64,000 bases of DNA from Chlorophyllum brunneum (Eukaryota > Basidiomycota > Agaricomycetes > Agaricales > Agaricaceae): assembly GCA_963576785.1 (NCBI GenBank), contig OY756145.1, positions 558,001 through 622,000 on the forward strand. The letters are read 5' to 3'. The stretch's first letter is position 1; every line of letters starts with the position of its first letter. Both the position numbers and the translations under genes were made by a program. Below, piece after piece: positions 10,721-21,741 of this stretch. Under the pieces are notes generated by a model. That model searched no databases and was not told the origin of the DNA. It was given only the letters and a program-made list of their open reading frames with translations.

Positions 10721-13216
10721 GGCCAACAATACTGCTGCATGCTTTGATAGTAGTGCCATTGGAATCTGGATGCCATTACAGCCACTTGCAAGGTACCCAA
10801 CTGCTCCAACAAATGAAGCTAGTAGGTGTTTGCTAGTTAGAACCTTCCAGTTTATGACTTTATCTACTTTTGCAGGATCCTTGCAAATTCTCTGGTCATC
10901 AATAACATACTCCAGTATCACCAACTCCTCCATGAAGAACTGCAATTTATGTGCACTCAAGTAAAAGTTGTTCTTACAAAGTGTGTCTATCACAGATATG
11001 ATATGTCTAACATAATCACTAGAAGTATCCAAGTATATAACAATGTCATCAAGATACATATCCATGAAGATGCCAATGTTAGAGCCAAAGATGTGGTTTA
11101 TCAATGACTGGTATGTTGTACCAGTATTGCAGTTGCCAATCTGCATAACATGGCTAACCATTGTGCTATCAGGTATCATAAAAAAAGTCTTAGGAATATC
11201 AGCAGACTTGACCCATATCTGCTCATAAGTATCCTTACTATCAAGCAGTGACCAGTACTTGTGTGATGTCACATTATGCAGTATGGTATCAATATCAGGG
11301 AGTGAAGATGCAAGTTTTCTAATATTCTGGGTTTTCTGGTTATACTGGCAAGTATTCAGGACTATTCACAACTGAAGTAAGCCATCCTTTGTTGGTTTCT
11401 TCAGCATAATCATTAGAACAGAGTTTTTTTCACTGCAAAACTCCCAGCAATTTGTTCAAACATAATCATTATGCTTTAGCCTCCAGAGTGGCTTCAGTGT
11501 CTTTGGACACCTCAATGGTCTCCAGGAATACACTCTCAACTTGTCAATCAAGGGAATTACATAATTGATAGTCCTTAATAGAGAGAGAGGAGTCTCTACT
11601 GCCTCTTTACAAATGTCTTGAGCATACTCAGTGAGCTTCTCACAAAGTAATAAGATGTTAGTTTCCTGAAATCCTACTGAGCAGAATAATAAGTACCAAG
11701 CTTGGTTGTAGGAGAGGGACCAAGATTCATTACTCCATACAGATACCTGTGATGGGTTAAATCCTAGTATAATCTGTGCTGAATCAAGAATAGTAGCCCA
11801 AGAATTATATTATGACTATCTAAATTCACTACATAGAAGGCATACTTCTCCTATATGTTCTGATATTCAAATGACACTTTCGTACTATGCTTCATCTTTT
11901 CTTAGGACCCTGAGATAGCCAGCTGTAATGTGAGTAGCTCCTCTAACTCAGAGACACTGAGTCACAACTGATCTGCAAAGGTCATGGATATAAAGTTGCC
12001 AAGTAATTTAGTATCAAGTAGGGCCTGACAAGGCCGGCCAGCTAGTTTCACTATTACAATCATAGGTTTTGGGACTAATGATAGATCAGTCCCTTTGACT
12101 GGAAGAGCTGACTATTCTAATGGTGTAGCTATAAGGGCCTTGAATTTTACTCCAATCTGCCCCAAGAAGAGGACTACCTAGTTCTCCCAGTTCACAAGTG
12201 TATAGGGCTCTGAGATACATAGTAACATTGGTATAGAGGCAGTACTAAGAGACATCCACTGTGAGTTTCCTGCAATTATTGCATCACTGTCCCATTCACA
12301 TCTCTTGTACCCTAGGTTACTCTCAGAGCCAACCCAATTGTTCATGAGCTTATGCATGCCTTGACCTAGGATGAAGGGAATAGTGGGACCTGTTCATCTC
12401 ACCCTCTGTCATCTACAAACCATTTCATCAAAGTGACAGGATTTTTGCTCATGGACATACCCAATAATGTCAAACTCAGGTAAGAGTAACTCAGTGAGCC
12501 TATTTGTAACATACTGCTGCTGCTTCAAGAGCAGCTAGTGACAAGAGGCTTGGGTCAAGGCCCTTCTTTGACAGTTTGAACCTAAGGTAAGGTTTACAAC
12601 ATTGCCAAAAAGCTATCACAATATCCTTTTCACTTAGGTCACTAATTGTGTCAACAATCTTATAGAGGTGGTGCAAAAAGTCTATTACTAATATATCACA
12701 CTACTCACAGCTGTCAAACTTATCCTGTTATTATATCCAGAAATTGGCAGAAAAGATGTAGTTGAACAGGTACTTGAAATATTCAGTAAGGACATATTTA
12801 TGTCCCAAGTCAAGAATATCTCACTCAAAGAAGTGATAGGTATGACCACCTAGGTATTCTCCAGATAGCTCAATACCAGCCTGCTCTAACAGACAATCAC
12901 ATTGAACCCAGGCTCAAAGCTCATGATGCTACCTCTTGAATGTGGAGGCTTGTGTCTCACCCTTGTATACAAAAGGTGGGTTGTTTTTTATGAATTGAGC
13001 CTGATATTGAAGCTTCTTCAGTTGGACATGATAATAATATTGGGCATTCCTCTTGTGGTGATGGCTAACTTTTGAGTTACTACTGTAATCTGAATCTGGC
13101 TTGTCATCAAACAACTTGGGCCCAAAAATTCCGTCTTGACCCAAACTGCTGACATTCTTTGTATAGGTATATCTCTCAGAGACTCAGGCATTACCAGCCA
13201 GTTAGGTTGGTCCTGG

Positions 13217-13221
13217 TTGTG
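13217..13221. repeat. TSD copy 1 of element D (TTGTG)
   Basis: TTGTG precedes the 5' LTR of D and recurs at 41241-41245 directly after its 3' LTR. G1 gag coding continues across the two copies once D is set aside. Confidence 0.9.
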
Positions 13222-13527
13222 TGTTATGAACTATAGATAGACAGTACATTCCTATCATACACCTATTATACTTATTATTCCTATGTATCTGTTTTATTCC
13301 CTGTTTCATCCCTTATGGCTGTACTCCTACTGACTTGTTCTACTTGTCCTCTATGACTCCTTTACTCTGCTCCCTTATTCTTAGCTCTTACCACTAGTAT
13401 ATAAAATGTAGTAATACTTGATATATTCCTTACACTTTACCAATCATATTATCCCTTTCTCTTCTTTCTACTTCCTTGTCTTTATCCAAAAGAATTGCAA
13501 CCTGAGTCCTAGACTAAGGTTGTAACA
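13222..13527 (+). repeat. Element D 5' LTR
   Basis: This 306-bp LTR starts TGTTATGAAC and ends GTTGTAACA, decayed from the termini of the young copies (TGTTACGA...TCGTAACA). It keeps the TATATAAA box near 13400 and the ACACTTTACCAA block, and is followed by TTTGGTAAAGTGT, the putative self-primer site. Confidence 0.92.
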
Positions 13528-13620
13528 TTTGGTAAAGTGTCATTTGACTCACCTTGTAAGAGAGGTGCCACTATTCATAGCTAGGCTTGGAATAATAGTC
13601 TCTGACTAGGACAATAGTAT

Positions 13621-14784
13621 ATAAGCAGCAGTAGCTCATCAAGAACACCAAGAAGACCAAGAGCTCTGAGACCAACAGACATCCAGGGATCACCAGTAAC
13701 CACCAGATCCAAATGATGAACAGAACCAGAAATTCCTAAAGGCCGTAAGCAGTAGAATTCTGAACACAGCATAGATAAAGATACAGTTCTTTTCGAGACT
13801 CTATTCAACACAAACTTTGCTAAGACTACATCCCACATAGAAGTCACCAAAGCCTTATCCAATACAGAAATTGCCAAGACCCACAAGAATGAATGTAGTA
13901 AACCAGAAACTGAATCAGAAATGGCCAATGAAATCAATTTCCCAAAAAACTTAGTCCCAGAGCCAAGATATTTCAATGGAGATAGAACCAAATTTGGCGA
14001 TTGGTGGAGAACAATGTCCCTATGGACACTTTTCAACAAGATCAAGGACAACAAGCAAAAAATAATTGGAATATTGGCATGAATAAAAGGAGGACTAGTA
14101 GGTCCTTATGCCAACACCAAGTTACAGACAATTCAAGACAAGAAAACACCAGCATTTGATGACTTTGCAAAGGAAATGGTAGCCACCTTCTCCTTGGGGA
14201 ATAGGAAAGCAATAGCAGAAGGGAAAATCAAGTTGTTCAAACAAGGAAAGAGGAATACTGCAGACTTCTTAATAGAGTTCAAAGCATAGAAGACTCAAGC
14301 AGGAACAGACAACACACATGCTATATTCCTCCTCAAAAGACATATCAGAGCAGATATTATCAGAACCATTGTAGGCTATCTGCCAGCCTCAATCCCAGAC
14401 ACATATGACAAATAGAGAAACATAATCCTTGTAGTAGGACAAGGATATGAAATGGCAGACATCATCCAAAGAGACATTAGAACAAGCACAGGAGTCACAT
14501 ATGAAGGTGGAGGACAACTAATGGAGATTGGTAGACAGAGGGCAGATACAGATCAGAATGGCAAACTAAGATGTTTCAACTGCAACCTATATAGGTATAT
14601 CGCCAAATATTACCACAAGAAAACAAAGGTCACATATACCAAAATAACATACTATAATTGTGGCAAGTAAGGCCACATCTTAAAGAATTGTAAAGCACAA
14701 AAGAAAGTGCACATCAGAGAGGTTACTGAGGAAACTAAGCAAGAAAAAGAGGCAAAGGAGGATTTTGCCAAAGGCTCCAAGTAG
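13621..14784 (+). pseudogene. Element D gag
   Basis: This is colinear with the Gag of A/B/C. The start codon has become ATA (13621-13623) where B has ATG, and internal TGA and TAG codons break the frame. It keeps the GYFNGDRTKFDDWWR-like block as RYFNGDRTKFGDWWR near 13965-14010. A CCHC knuckle pair lies near 14570-14690, the second knuckle broken by TAA. It has only one copy of the acidic unit that is duplicated in the young elements. The frame ends at TAG 14782-14784, the same place as in the young copies. Confidence 0.85.
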
Positions 14785-15244
14785 GCACAAACCCACAAGC
14801 CAATAAACCTAGAGTCCCTATTTTACTTCACAATAGATGATATATGAGTTCACAGAAATGGAACTCAAACTTCTTCTTAATACAATAATCAGAACAATGA
14901 AGGGACCTAAACAAATCACCACACTAGTAGACTCCAGATGCACCCATATGTGTATAGCACAGAGAGTAGTAGATGAAGAACAAATCACAACCAGACTTCT
15001 TGAAACCCTGATATGAGTAATCAATGCCAATGGAACTGAAAACAAGAAAGGAGAAATAACAGATACAGTACAACTGGTATTAAGCAATGGTAAACACACA
15101 GAAGAAATTGAAGCAATGGTAACACAACTGGAGAGCACAAACCTATACCTCAGACATGACTGGCTAGTCAAACACAATCCAGAAATTGACTGGACAAACA
15201 ATATAATACACTTCAATAGATGCCCAAAGGATTGTACCACATAC
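14785..15244 (+). pseudogene. Element D pol, protease part
   Basis: This corresponds to the N-terminal part of Pol in B. The protease active-site region survives as LVDSRCTHMCIA near 14925-14960; the Gly of DSG is changed to Arg, so it would be inactive. The segment ends where element A is inserted, within the linker between protease and RT. It continues at 21742. Confidence 0.8.
15240..15244. repeat. TSD copy 1 of element A (CATAC)
   Basis: CATAC here and at 21737-21741 flank element A exactly. Confidence 0.95.
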
Positions 15245-15544
15245 TGTTACGACCTTAGTCTCTGACTCAGGTTGCAAGCCTTTGGATAAAGGAAAGGAAG
15301 TAGAGAAAGGAAGAAGGGATGATACGATTGGTAAAGTGTAAGGAATACATCAAGTATTACTACACTTTATATACTAGTGGTAGAGGCTAATAATAAGGGA
15401 GTCGAGTAACGGAGTCAGAGGAGAGGAGTAGAACGAGTCAGGTAGGAGGCACAGCCTCTAGGGTGATACAGGAGATGAAACAAGTATGAGAGTACACGAG
15501 GTAATGGGCGCATGATGGGAATGAACGGTCTATAATTCGTAACA
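15245..15544 (-). repeat. Element A 3' LTR
   Basis: This 300-bp LTR reads, on the minus strand, from TGTTACGAATTATAG to GGTCGTAACA. The outer 8 bases of the two ends are inverted repeats of each other (TGTTACGA/TCGTAACA). The purine tract preceding it on the minus strand is GAAAGGGAGGTAT. Confidence 0.97.
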
Positions 15545-15655
15545 ATACCTCCCTTTCAAGCTTCATGTCCTCATGATACGTATTACTGTAAAGGTCCTTT
15601 GTAAGATAGAACATATGGAATTTGTTAAAGTTTAAGAAAACCCGACGAGTGTTTT

Positions 15656-16492
15656 TTACTCGTTCATAGGTACGGCCGCTCCCAGAGCTCTGGCCAAGTC
15701 CTTCTTGTTTCCTCCAATGAGAGGTGTCTTGTCAACACGTCGTAAACCAATCCAGAGGGGTGCGTGTGGTGGTCCTTCTTTAAACAGGAAGTGGGTGTGG
15801 TTGTTGTACGTAGTGTTGTCGTTGGTGTGATTGCTTAAAAGTTTGTACACGATCTCTTTCCAATAATCGTTGTCCTTTTCTCCTTCTGATTTCAAAGTGT
15901 TATATCCTGTCGGCGGGTGGAAAGTCATGGGTGTGATGGGGGGTACTACCGTGGTGAGTATGGTTTGGAGGTGAGCGACTTCCTCTTCGATGTCGGGGTG
16001 GAGTAGCTGGTCAGCGGCGGTTCTTTCTTGCGTCTTTTGTTCGCATGTGTGGCAGATGTGGTGTTGGATGGGGAATGGGTCGTTACTAACGAGTAGTCGA
16101 TTAACGATGTGGTGGGAGAGGTTGTCTGTGCTTCTGGATTCGTACGTATTGAGTCGTTCGGCTAGGGCTACAAGGATACTGTGCATCCGAGCTCGTATGT
16201 TGGAGATAACGAGGAGTTGCAAGTCATCGTTAATCTCGTACAAGTGTCTCTCCAGTTGGTCTCTCCTTCCTTCGTTGATGATGAACTGATTGAGTCTTGG
16301 AGTGGCGTCGGATAAGGTGTCCATAATTTTCGAGGCTCCTTCTTGGGTTGCTTTTACTGCTGCTCCCAGTAGTATTATGGTGTCGACTAGGGTTTCTCCT
16401 TCTACGATTTCTTCCTGGTTGGTCCTTTCTGGGACGAGTTCTTCAAATTCTGCGAGGTAGGGGTACGGGGTAAGTTGGCGTTCGGCGGGCAT
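15656..16492 (-). CDS. Element A third ORF (ORF3), 278 aa, unknown function
   Basis: An intact 278-aa frame starts at ATG 16492, after pol and before the purine tract, where retroviruses carry env. I recognise no family. It has no signal peptide and no clear membrane segment, so it is not a typical Env. It is mostly polar and probably helical, with an acidic N-terminal third, an ALAERLNTYES-type helix in the middle, CHTCEQ near residue 160 and a Pro-rich patch (VVPPITP) near 200. It is identical to the copy in B, differs from C at nine residues with no indel, and has a recognisable homologue in D. That conservation argues for a working protein. Pol ends 97 nt upstream, and a 63-codon frame overlaps its start in another frame. 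Confidence 0.8.
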   Translation of the reverse strand: MPAERQLTPYPYLAEFEELVPERTNQEEIVEGETLVDTIILLGAAVKATQEGASKIMDTLSDATPRLNQFIINEGRRDQLERHLYEINDDLQLLVISNIRARMHSILVALAERLNTYESRSTDNLSHHIVNRLLVSNDPFPIQHHICHTCEQKTQERTAADQLLHPDIEEEVAHLQTILTTVVPPITPMTFHPPTGYNTLKSEGEKDNDYWKEIVYKLLSNHTNDNTTYNNHTHFLFKEGPPHAPLWIGLRRVDKTPLIGGNKKDLARALGAAVPMNE

Positions 16493-16589
16493 GGTGTATT
16501 GTAGAGATAGTTGGCAAAGTCAAGGGTGAAGTGAATACCACGAGTGATGCGATGAGTGTAGTGGTTACTTGAGATGCGAGGTTTGCTGT

Positions 16590-19500
16590 TCATAATTGCT
16601 GTTTTTTACCTCCCCTTTTTATAGGTTTCGTCCTCGAAATCTTGCTTATGAATTCTTGTACTGCTTCCTTGGCGCTGTCTAAGTTTGTTTCGTCTTCCCA
16701 TGTATCTTCTTCGGACGTATATCCTTTCCAGTGTATTAGGTACTGTTTTCGTTTCCCTTTCATGCGGTGTCCTCGGACTTCGTCTACTTCGTAGTGTTCT
16801 TCATCGTTAACTATCTCGGGGATCGGTGGTGGCGGAGTGCACTGGCTGTCATACTCGGGGTTGTGATAGGGGGAAAGTAGTCTGCTGTTGAATACGTCGT
16901 GTATCGCCCATGTTTCAGGTAGCTCCAGGCGGTAGCTTGTTTCACCTATTTTTTCTTTTACTCGGAACGGTCCGTATCTCTTGTGATCTAATTTTTTCGT
17001 TGGTCTTGTTGTCCTAATATTGTCTGCTTCCAGCCAAATTTGGTCTCCTGTTTGGTACTCGTGTTCTGGCTTTGTGCTGTTTCGCTTTTCCATCTGTATC
17101 TGGTTTTGTTGGAGCATTTTGATCGTTGTTTGGCGTATGTCCTGCAGTTCTTGTATTCTTTCCGTGATTGCTGGAGCCTTGATCTCATTTGAGATGTCGC
17201 CCTTCCATGGGTGTCGTCCGTATACTATCTGGAACGGTGAATGTCCTGTGGCACTATGTGTTTTATCGTTATACTGGAATTCTGCCGTGCTGAGCCATTT
17301 CTTCCAGTTGTTCTGTGCGTGATTGATTACATTTCTGAGGTAGGCCTCAACCTCTTGGTTGATGCGCTCTGTTTGACCGTCTGTTTGTGGATGGTATGCC
17401 GTGGATAGGTTTCGTTGGGTGCCGGTTGCTTTGCAAAGTTCCGCCATGAATTTTGATGCGAACTGTGGGCCTCTGTCACTGATGATCCTGCGTGGTATCC
17501 CATGTTGTCTCCATATGTCGTCCCGATATATATCTCCTAGCTCCTCGGATGATAGGGTGGTGTTAACTGCTCGTAGTCTGATCATTTTGCTGAAACGATC
17601 AACGATGACAAGTATCGCGTCGTATCCCTCCGATTCTGGCAGTGGTCCTATCATGTCGATTGATATCTCTTCCCATGGTCCGGTGGGTATTGGTAACGGA
17701 TGGAGGTGTGTGGTGGGTCGTGTTCGGAGTATTTTATTTCTCTGACATGTGTCACATCCCTTGATGTATCGTTTAACATCGTTACGCATTTGTGGCCACC
17801 AATATGTCCTTTTGAGGAGTTCGATCATTCTGTGTTGTCCCGGGTGTCCTACGTCCGTTTTGTCGTGGTGTTGTTGGAGTATTTCTTGGCGTAATTCGGT
17901 GTTTGGTGGTACGTATATTCTTCCTTCGAAGATGGGTAATCCATCAGTTTCCCATATCTCCTCTGGTCGTTTCTCCTTTTCTCTTAACCATTGTGTTTCT
18001 CTCCTCTGCTCCTTTCGCAGTCGGTGTTTCAGGTCTTCTTCTCCCGATACATCCCACATTTGTCTGATCTTGGTGGTAGTGTTGTCGAATAAGTGGTCGG
18101 GTAATAGCGTGATATCTGTGTTGTCTCTGGTTGTGTCCGTTTTCGTTAGTCTTGATAACACATCTGCTTTTGTATTTGTTTTTCCGGGTATGTGTTTTAA
18201 CGTGTAGTGATATTCCTGTAGTTCCAGTTGCCATCTCGCCTGTCGTCCTGTGAGTTGTTGCGGTTTCCTAAAGTATTCCAAGTTCTTGTGGTCCGTCCAT
18301 ATCTCGAATGGTTTGTCGGCGTCGAGTAGATATTGTCTCCAAGTTTTGACCGCTTCTCGGATTGCCAATAGTTCTTTGTCATAGATCTGGTAATTTCGTT
18401 CTGCCGGTGTCATTGTTCTCGAGTGGAATGCGATTGGGTGCCACTGGTTATCTTGGTCTTGTGATAATACCGCTCCTACTCCGTACCCTGATGCGTCTAC
18501 CTCCACTCTATATTGTCCTTTATCTCGGGGCATCGCTAGTACTGGCTCGCTCGTGATTTTCTTCTTGATTTCTTCGAACGCTTGTTGTTGCCGTTCTGAC
18601 CATGACCATTGTGCGTCTTTCTTCTTGAGTTCATGTAGTGGTGTTGCTATGTTACTGAAGTCTTGTATGAATCGTCGGTAGAAATTTGCAAAGCCGAGGA
18701 ATTTTTCGACATCCTTCACGGATTTGGGTGTTGGCCATTCCCTTACTGCTTTCACCTTCTCTTCCTCCATTTTAACGCTGCCCTGTCCTACCACAAATCC
18801 CAGTATGGGTATTTCTTTCGCGTCGAACATACATTTTGATCGTTTGAAGTATAGCTGGTGTTTGGCTGCCATGTCTAAGAACCGTATCGTTCTTTTCTCG
18901 AGTTCCTCCTGTGTGGCTCCTGGAATGACGAAATCGTCCATGTAGTTGACAAGCGTCCCTTCATGTAATAGTTCTCGGAATATCGTGTTCATCATTCTTT
19001 GGAAGGTTGCCGGTGAATTGCTCATTCCGAAGAACATGACCGTAGGTTCAAATAATCCGTTGTTTGTTACGAACGCTGCCTTCCATTCGTCTCCTTCTCT
19101 GATTCGGACGTTGTTGTATCCCCAAATGATGTCGAGCTTATTAAACACTTTTGCGCCCTTTAGTCGGTCTAACACCTCGCTTATAAGTGGTAGTGGCGTT
19201 TTATCTTTGATGGTGTGTTCATTCAGCTTCTTGTAATCTTGTACTAGGCGTTTTGTTCCGTCTTTCTTTGGTATAAAGAAGCATGGGGTGGCGTAGGGGG
19301 ATTGTGATGGTCTGATACGTCCTGAGGCGAGGTTTTCGTCGAGGAATTTTTGTAGTTCCTGTTTTTCCGTTATTGTCATTGGGTAAACTTTGGACTGCAG
19401 TACCGGAGGTGCATCTTCTGACAGATTTATTTCGTGGTCCCATACCGTGTGTGCTGGTAGATTATCAAAGTTCTTTTTGTTGAATAGATGGGTGTACTGT

Positions 19501-20012
19501 CGGAGGTATGGTGGTAGATCTTCATCATTCGTCCGGTCTGCCTTTTTCTCTTCAATGTGTTCCTTGACTGTCCGTATTTTCTCGTTGAACCGTATGTCAC
19601 TATGTGATATTTTGCAATCTTCTGGACATCTCGTGAATCGTATGACATGATTGTTCCAATCGATTTCCGGGTTATGTTTAACCAGCCAATCGTGTCCCAA
19701 GTATAAGTCCGCGCTTTCCAATTGTGTTACTAGAGCGTCGATTTGTTCCGTGTGGTTGCCGTTGTTTAATACCAGTTGTACCTTGTCCGTTATTTCTCCC
19801 TTTTTATTTTCTGTGCCGTCGGCATTGATCACTCTGATTGGGGTCTCCAAAGGTTTAGTCGGGATCTGTTCTTCGTCTATTGTTCGTTGTGCTATGCACG
19901 TGTGGGTGCATCCGGAGTCTACGAGGGTTGTGATTTGTTTGCGTCCTTTTCTTGTCTGGATTGTTGAGTCGAGGAGAAGTTCGCGCATAGAGTTTCGTTT
20001 TTGGGGAATCAC
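16590..20012 (-). CDS. pol: Element A Pol polyprotein (PR-RT-RH-IN-chromodomain)
   Basis: The open frame is 1140 codons long; the first ATG is at 19988, giving 1132 aa. Numbered from that Met: aspartic protease DSG at 24-26, RT box YMDD at 349-352 (Met instead of the usual Leu), RNase H first Asp at 498. The integrase HHCC zinc region starts near 707 and the integrase triad is D778, D838, E874 with 35 residues between the last two. A C-terminal chromodomain (YEVDEVRGHR ... HWKGY ... TWE) covers about 1065-1113. The chromodomain places it among chromoviruses and would steer insertion to marked chromatin. The frame lies -1 relative to gag, and the open part overlaps the gag end. It carries Glu where B has Lys in the RIRxGDEW region. 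It looks enzymatically complete. Confidence 0.95.
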   Translation of the reverse strand: MIPQKRNSMRELLLDSTIQTRKGRKQITTLVDSGCTHTCIAQRTIDEEQIPTKPLETPIRVINADGTENKKGEITDKVQLVLNNGNHTEQIDALVTQLESADLYLGHDWLVKHNPEIDWNNHVIRFTRCPEDCKISHSDIRFNEKIRTVKEHIEEKKADRTNDEDLPPYLRQYTHLFNKKNFDNLPAHTVWDHEINLSEDAPPVLQSKVYPMTITEKQELQKFLDENLASGRIRPSQSPYATPCFFIPKKDGTKRLVQDYKKLNEHTIKDKTPLPLISEVLDRLKGAKVFNKLDIIWGYNNVRIREGDEWKAAFVTNNGLFEPTVMFFGMSNSPATFQRMMNTIFRELLHEGTLVNYMDDFVIPGATQEELEKRTIRFLDMAAKHQLYFKRSKCMFDAKEIPILGFVVGQGSVKMEEEKVKAVREWPTPKSVKDVEKFLGFANFYRRFIQDFSNIATPLHELKKKDAQWSWSERQQQAFEEIKKKITSEPVLAMPRDKGQYRVEVDASGYGVGAVLSQDQDNQWHPIAFHSRTMTPAERNYQIYDKELLAIREAVKTWRQYLLDADKPFEIWTDHKNLEYFRKPQQLTGRQARWQLELQEYHYTLKHIPGKTNTKADVLSRLTKTDTTRDNTDITLLPDHLFDNTTTKIRQMWDVSGEEDLKHRLRKEQRRETQWLREKEKRPEEIWETDGLPIFEGRIYVPPNTELRQEILQQHHDKTDVGHPGQHRMIELLKRTYWWPQMRNDVKRYIKGCDTCQRNKILRTRPTTHLHPLPIPTGPWEEISIDMIGPLPESEGYDAILVIVDRFSKMIRLRAVNTTLSSEELGDIYRDDIWRQHGIPRRIISDRGPQFASKFMAELCKATGTQRNLSTAYHPQTDGQTERINQEVEAYLRNVINHAQNNWKKWLSTAEFQYNDKTHSATGHSPFQIVYGRHPWKGDISNEIKAPAITERIQELQDIRQTTIKMLQQNQIQMEKRNSTKPEHEYQTGDQIWLEADNIRTTRPTKKLDHKRYGPFRVKEKIGETSYRLELPETWAIHDVFNSRLLSPYHNPEYDSQCTPPPPIPEIVNDEEHYEVDEVRGHRMKGKRKQYLIHWKGYTSEEDTWEDETNLDSAKEAVQEFISKISRTKPIKRGGKKQQL

Positions 20013-20071
20013 ATATCGTCTATTGTGGGATAGAATAGAAACTCTAGGTTTATTGGCTCGCGGGTTTGCGC

Positions 20072-21343
20072 CTACTCGGAGCCTTCGACAAAATCCTCTT
20101 TCTCCTCTATTTCTTGTTCCTCATCCTCGTTGACTTCTCTGATATGGGCTTTCTTGGGTGCCCGGCAGTTCTTCGAGATGTGGCCTTGTTTACCACAATT
20201 GTAACACGTTATTTTGGTGTACGTGACTTTTGTCTTCTTCCTGCAGTATTTGGCAATATGCCCATAGAGGTTACAATTGTAGCACCTCGGTTTTCCAGTC
20301 TGATCGGTGTCTGCCCTTTGTCGTCCTATCTCCATGGGTTGTCCTCTTCCCCCATAGATAACTCCGGTGGTGGTTTTGACATCTCCTCTAGTGATGTCCG
20401 TTGCTTCGTAACCTTGTCCTACTGCGAGGATCGTGGTTTTCCATTTGCTGTATGTTGTTGGGACGGAGGTTGTCGGGTAACCTACTATGGTTCAAATAAT
20501 GTCTGCTCTGGTGTGGCGCTTGAGAAGGAATATCGCATGTGTGTCGTCTGTTCCTGCTTGGGCTTTTAATGCTTCGAATTCGATTAAGAAGTCTGCTGTG
20601 TTCTTCTTTCCCTGTTTGAACGTCTCTATTTCTCCTTCTGCTATGGCTTTCCTATTCCCCAAGGAGAATGTGGCTTCTACTTCTTTCGTAAAGTCCTCCC
20701 AAGCCGGTGTTTTCTTATTCTGGATGGCTTGTAGTTGCGTGTTGGCGTAAGGACCTGCTAGTCCTCCTTTCATCCTTGCCAAAATGGCTACTATTTTCTG
20801 TTCTTCTTCGTCTATCTTGTTGAACATCAGCCATAAGGATATGGCTCTCCACCAATCGTCAAATTTGGTCCTATCCCCATTAAAATATCCTGGTTCCGGG
20901 GCTAGGTTCTTTGGTACGTTGATCTCGTCTGTCATTTCTGGTTCTGATTCTGGTTCGCTGTGTTCGTTTTCGTAGGTTTCGGCGATTTCTATATCGGCTG
21001 TGGCGTCGGCGACTTCTGTGTCGAATTCAGTTTCGAATAGAGCTGTGTCGATTTCTTCTTCAACCGGAGCTGGTTCTTCGTCTGTGCTGTGTTCGGATTC
21101 TTCCTCGTAGGTTTCGGCGATATCTATATCGGATGTGTTCTCGGCGACTTCTGTGTCGAATTCGGTTTCAAATAGAGCTGTGGTCTCATCTACACTGTGT
21201 TCGGATTTTTGCCGTTTAAGGCCTTCAGGGATTTCTGGTTCTGTTGATCGTTTGGATCCTGTTGCTACGGGTGAACCCTGGATGTCGGTTGGTCTCGGAG
21301 CTCTCTGTCTTCTCGGTGTTCTCGATGAGCTACTGCTGCTCAT
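20072..21343 (-). pseudogene. gag: Element A gag with one nonsense codon
   Basis: This is a 423-codon Gag from ATG 21343 to TAG at 20072-20074, interrupted by TGA at 20492-20494 (codon 284), where element C reads CGA (Arg). The N-terminus is Ser/Arg-rich, followed by two acidic repeats of the TALFETEFDTEVA type. The capsid-like region follows (GYFNGDRTKFDDWWRAISLW). Two CCHC knuckles (CYNCNLYGHIAKYC and CYNCGKQGHISKNC) lie near residues 354-393. The stop removes both knuckles and so RNA packaging. The same stop is in B, so it predates both insertions. Confidence 0.92.
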
Positions 21344-21423
21344 ATACTGTTGTCCTGGTCGGAGGCTATTATTCCAAGCCTAGCTACGAATAGTGGCACC
21401 TCTCTTACAAGGTGAGTCGAATG

Positions 21424-21435
21424 ACACTTTACCAA
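21424..21435 (-). promoter_or_regulatory. Element A self-primer site (PBS)
   Basis: TTGGTAAAGTGT on the minus strand, one base inside the 5' LTR, is perfectly complementary to ACACTTTACCAA within the LTR, just after the predicted transcription start. The same layout is described in detail for element B. Confidence 0.65.
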
Positions 21436-21436
21436 A

Positions 21437-21736
21437 TGTTACGACCTTAGTCTCTGACTCAGGTTGCAAGCCTTTGGATAAAGGAAAGGAAGTAGAGAAA
21501 GGAAGAAGGGATGATACGATTGGTAAAGTGTAAGGAATACATCAAGTATTACTACACTTTATATACTAGTGGTAGAGGCTAATAATAAGGGAGTCGAGTA
21601 ACGGAGTCAGAGGAGAGGAGTAGAACGAGTCAGGTAGGAGGCACAGCCTCTAGGGTGATACAGGAGATGAAACAAGTATGAGAGTACACGAGGTAATGGG
21701 CGCATGATGGGAATGAACGGTCTATAATTCGTAACA
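21437..21736 (-). repeat. Element A 5' LTR
   Basis: This 300-bp LTR appears identical to 15245-15544. It contains TATATAAAG and, 34 bp after the TATA start, the TTACACT initiator-like block. Confidence 0.97.
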
Positions 21737-21741
21737 CATAC
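21737..21741. repeat. TSD copy 2 of element A (CATAC)
   Basis: This second CATAC directly follows the 5' LTR of A; element D pol resumes after it. Confidence 0.95.

Larger units (their letters stand above)
10708..13221 (-). mobile_element. G1 Ty3/gypsy relic: gag end, protease region, RT
   Basis: The minus strand reads the RT core from about 11280 to 10708. It includes FMDMYLDDIVIYLDT near 11070-11030, the catalytic YLDD box, and the thumb leading to WT just before the LINE. Further upstream on the minus strand, 13144-12930 keeps an open stretch rich in Tyr, Gln and Lys belonging to the Gag region. Between them (11280-12930) all frames carry stops; it should hold the Gag end, protease and RT fingers, but I could not place motifs with confidence. 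The segment is cut from the rest of gag (41241 onward) by element D. Confidence 0.75.
15245..21736 (-). mobile_element. Element A: young chromovirus-type Ty3/gypsy copy
   Basis: This 6492-bp element lies on the minus strand, with two 300-bp LTRs that look identical by eye and a perfect 5-bp duplication. Its order on the minus strand is 5' LTR, self-primer site, gag (one nonsense codon), pol, third ORF, purine tract, 3' LTR. Element B matches it throughout except for two adjacent bases in pol that I could find. Identical LTRs mean a recent insertion. Confidence 0.97.

Noticed and set aside
15656..16492. ORF3 as an envelope gene, making the family retrovirus-like
   Set aside because: There is no signal peptide, no membrane helix and no fusion-peptide-like stretch. 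Position alone does not make it an Env.
16988..20133. Many open frames of 60-160 codons on the strand opposite to, or in other frames of, the pol genes of A, B and C
   Set aside because: They repeat identically wherever the element occurs, have no start context or motif, and mirror the codon bias of the real pol frame. They are shadows.
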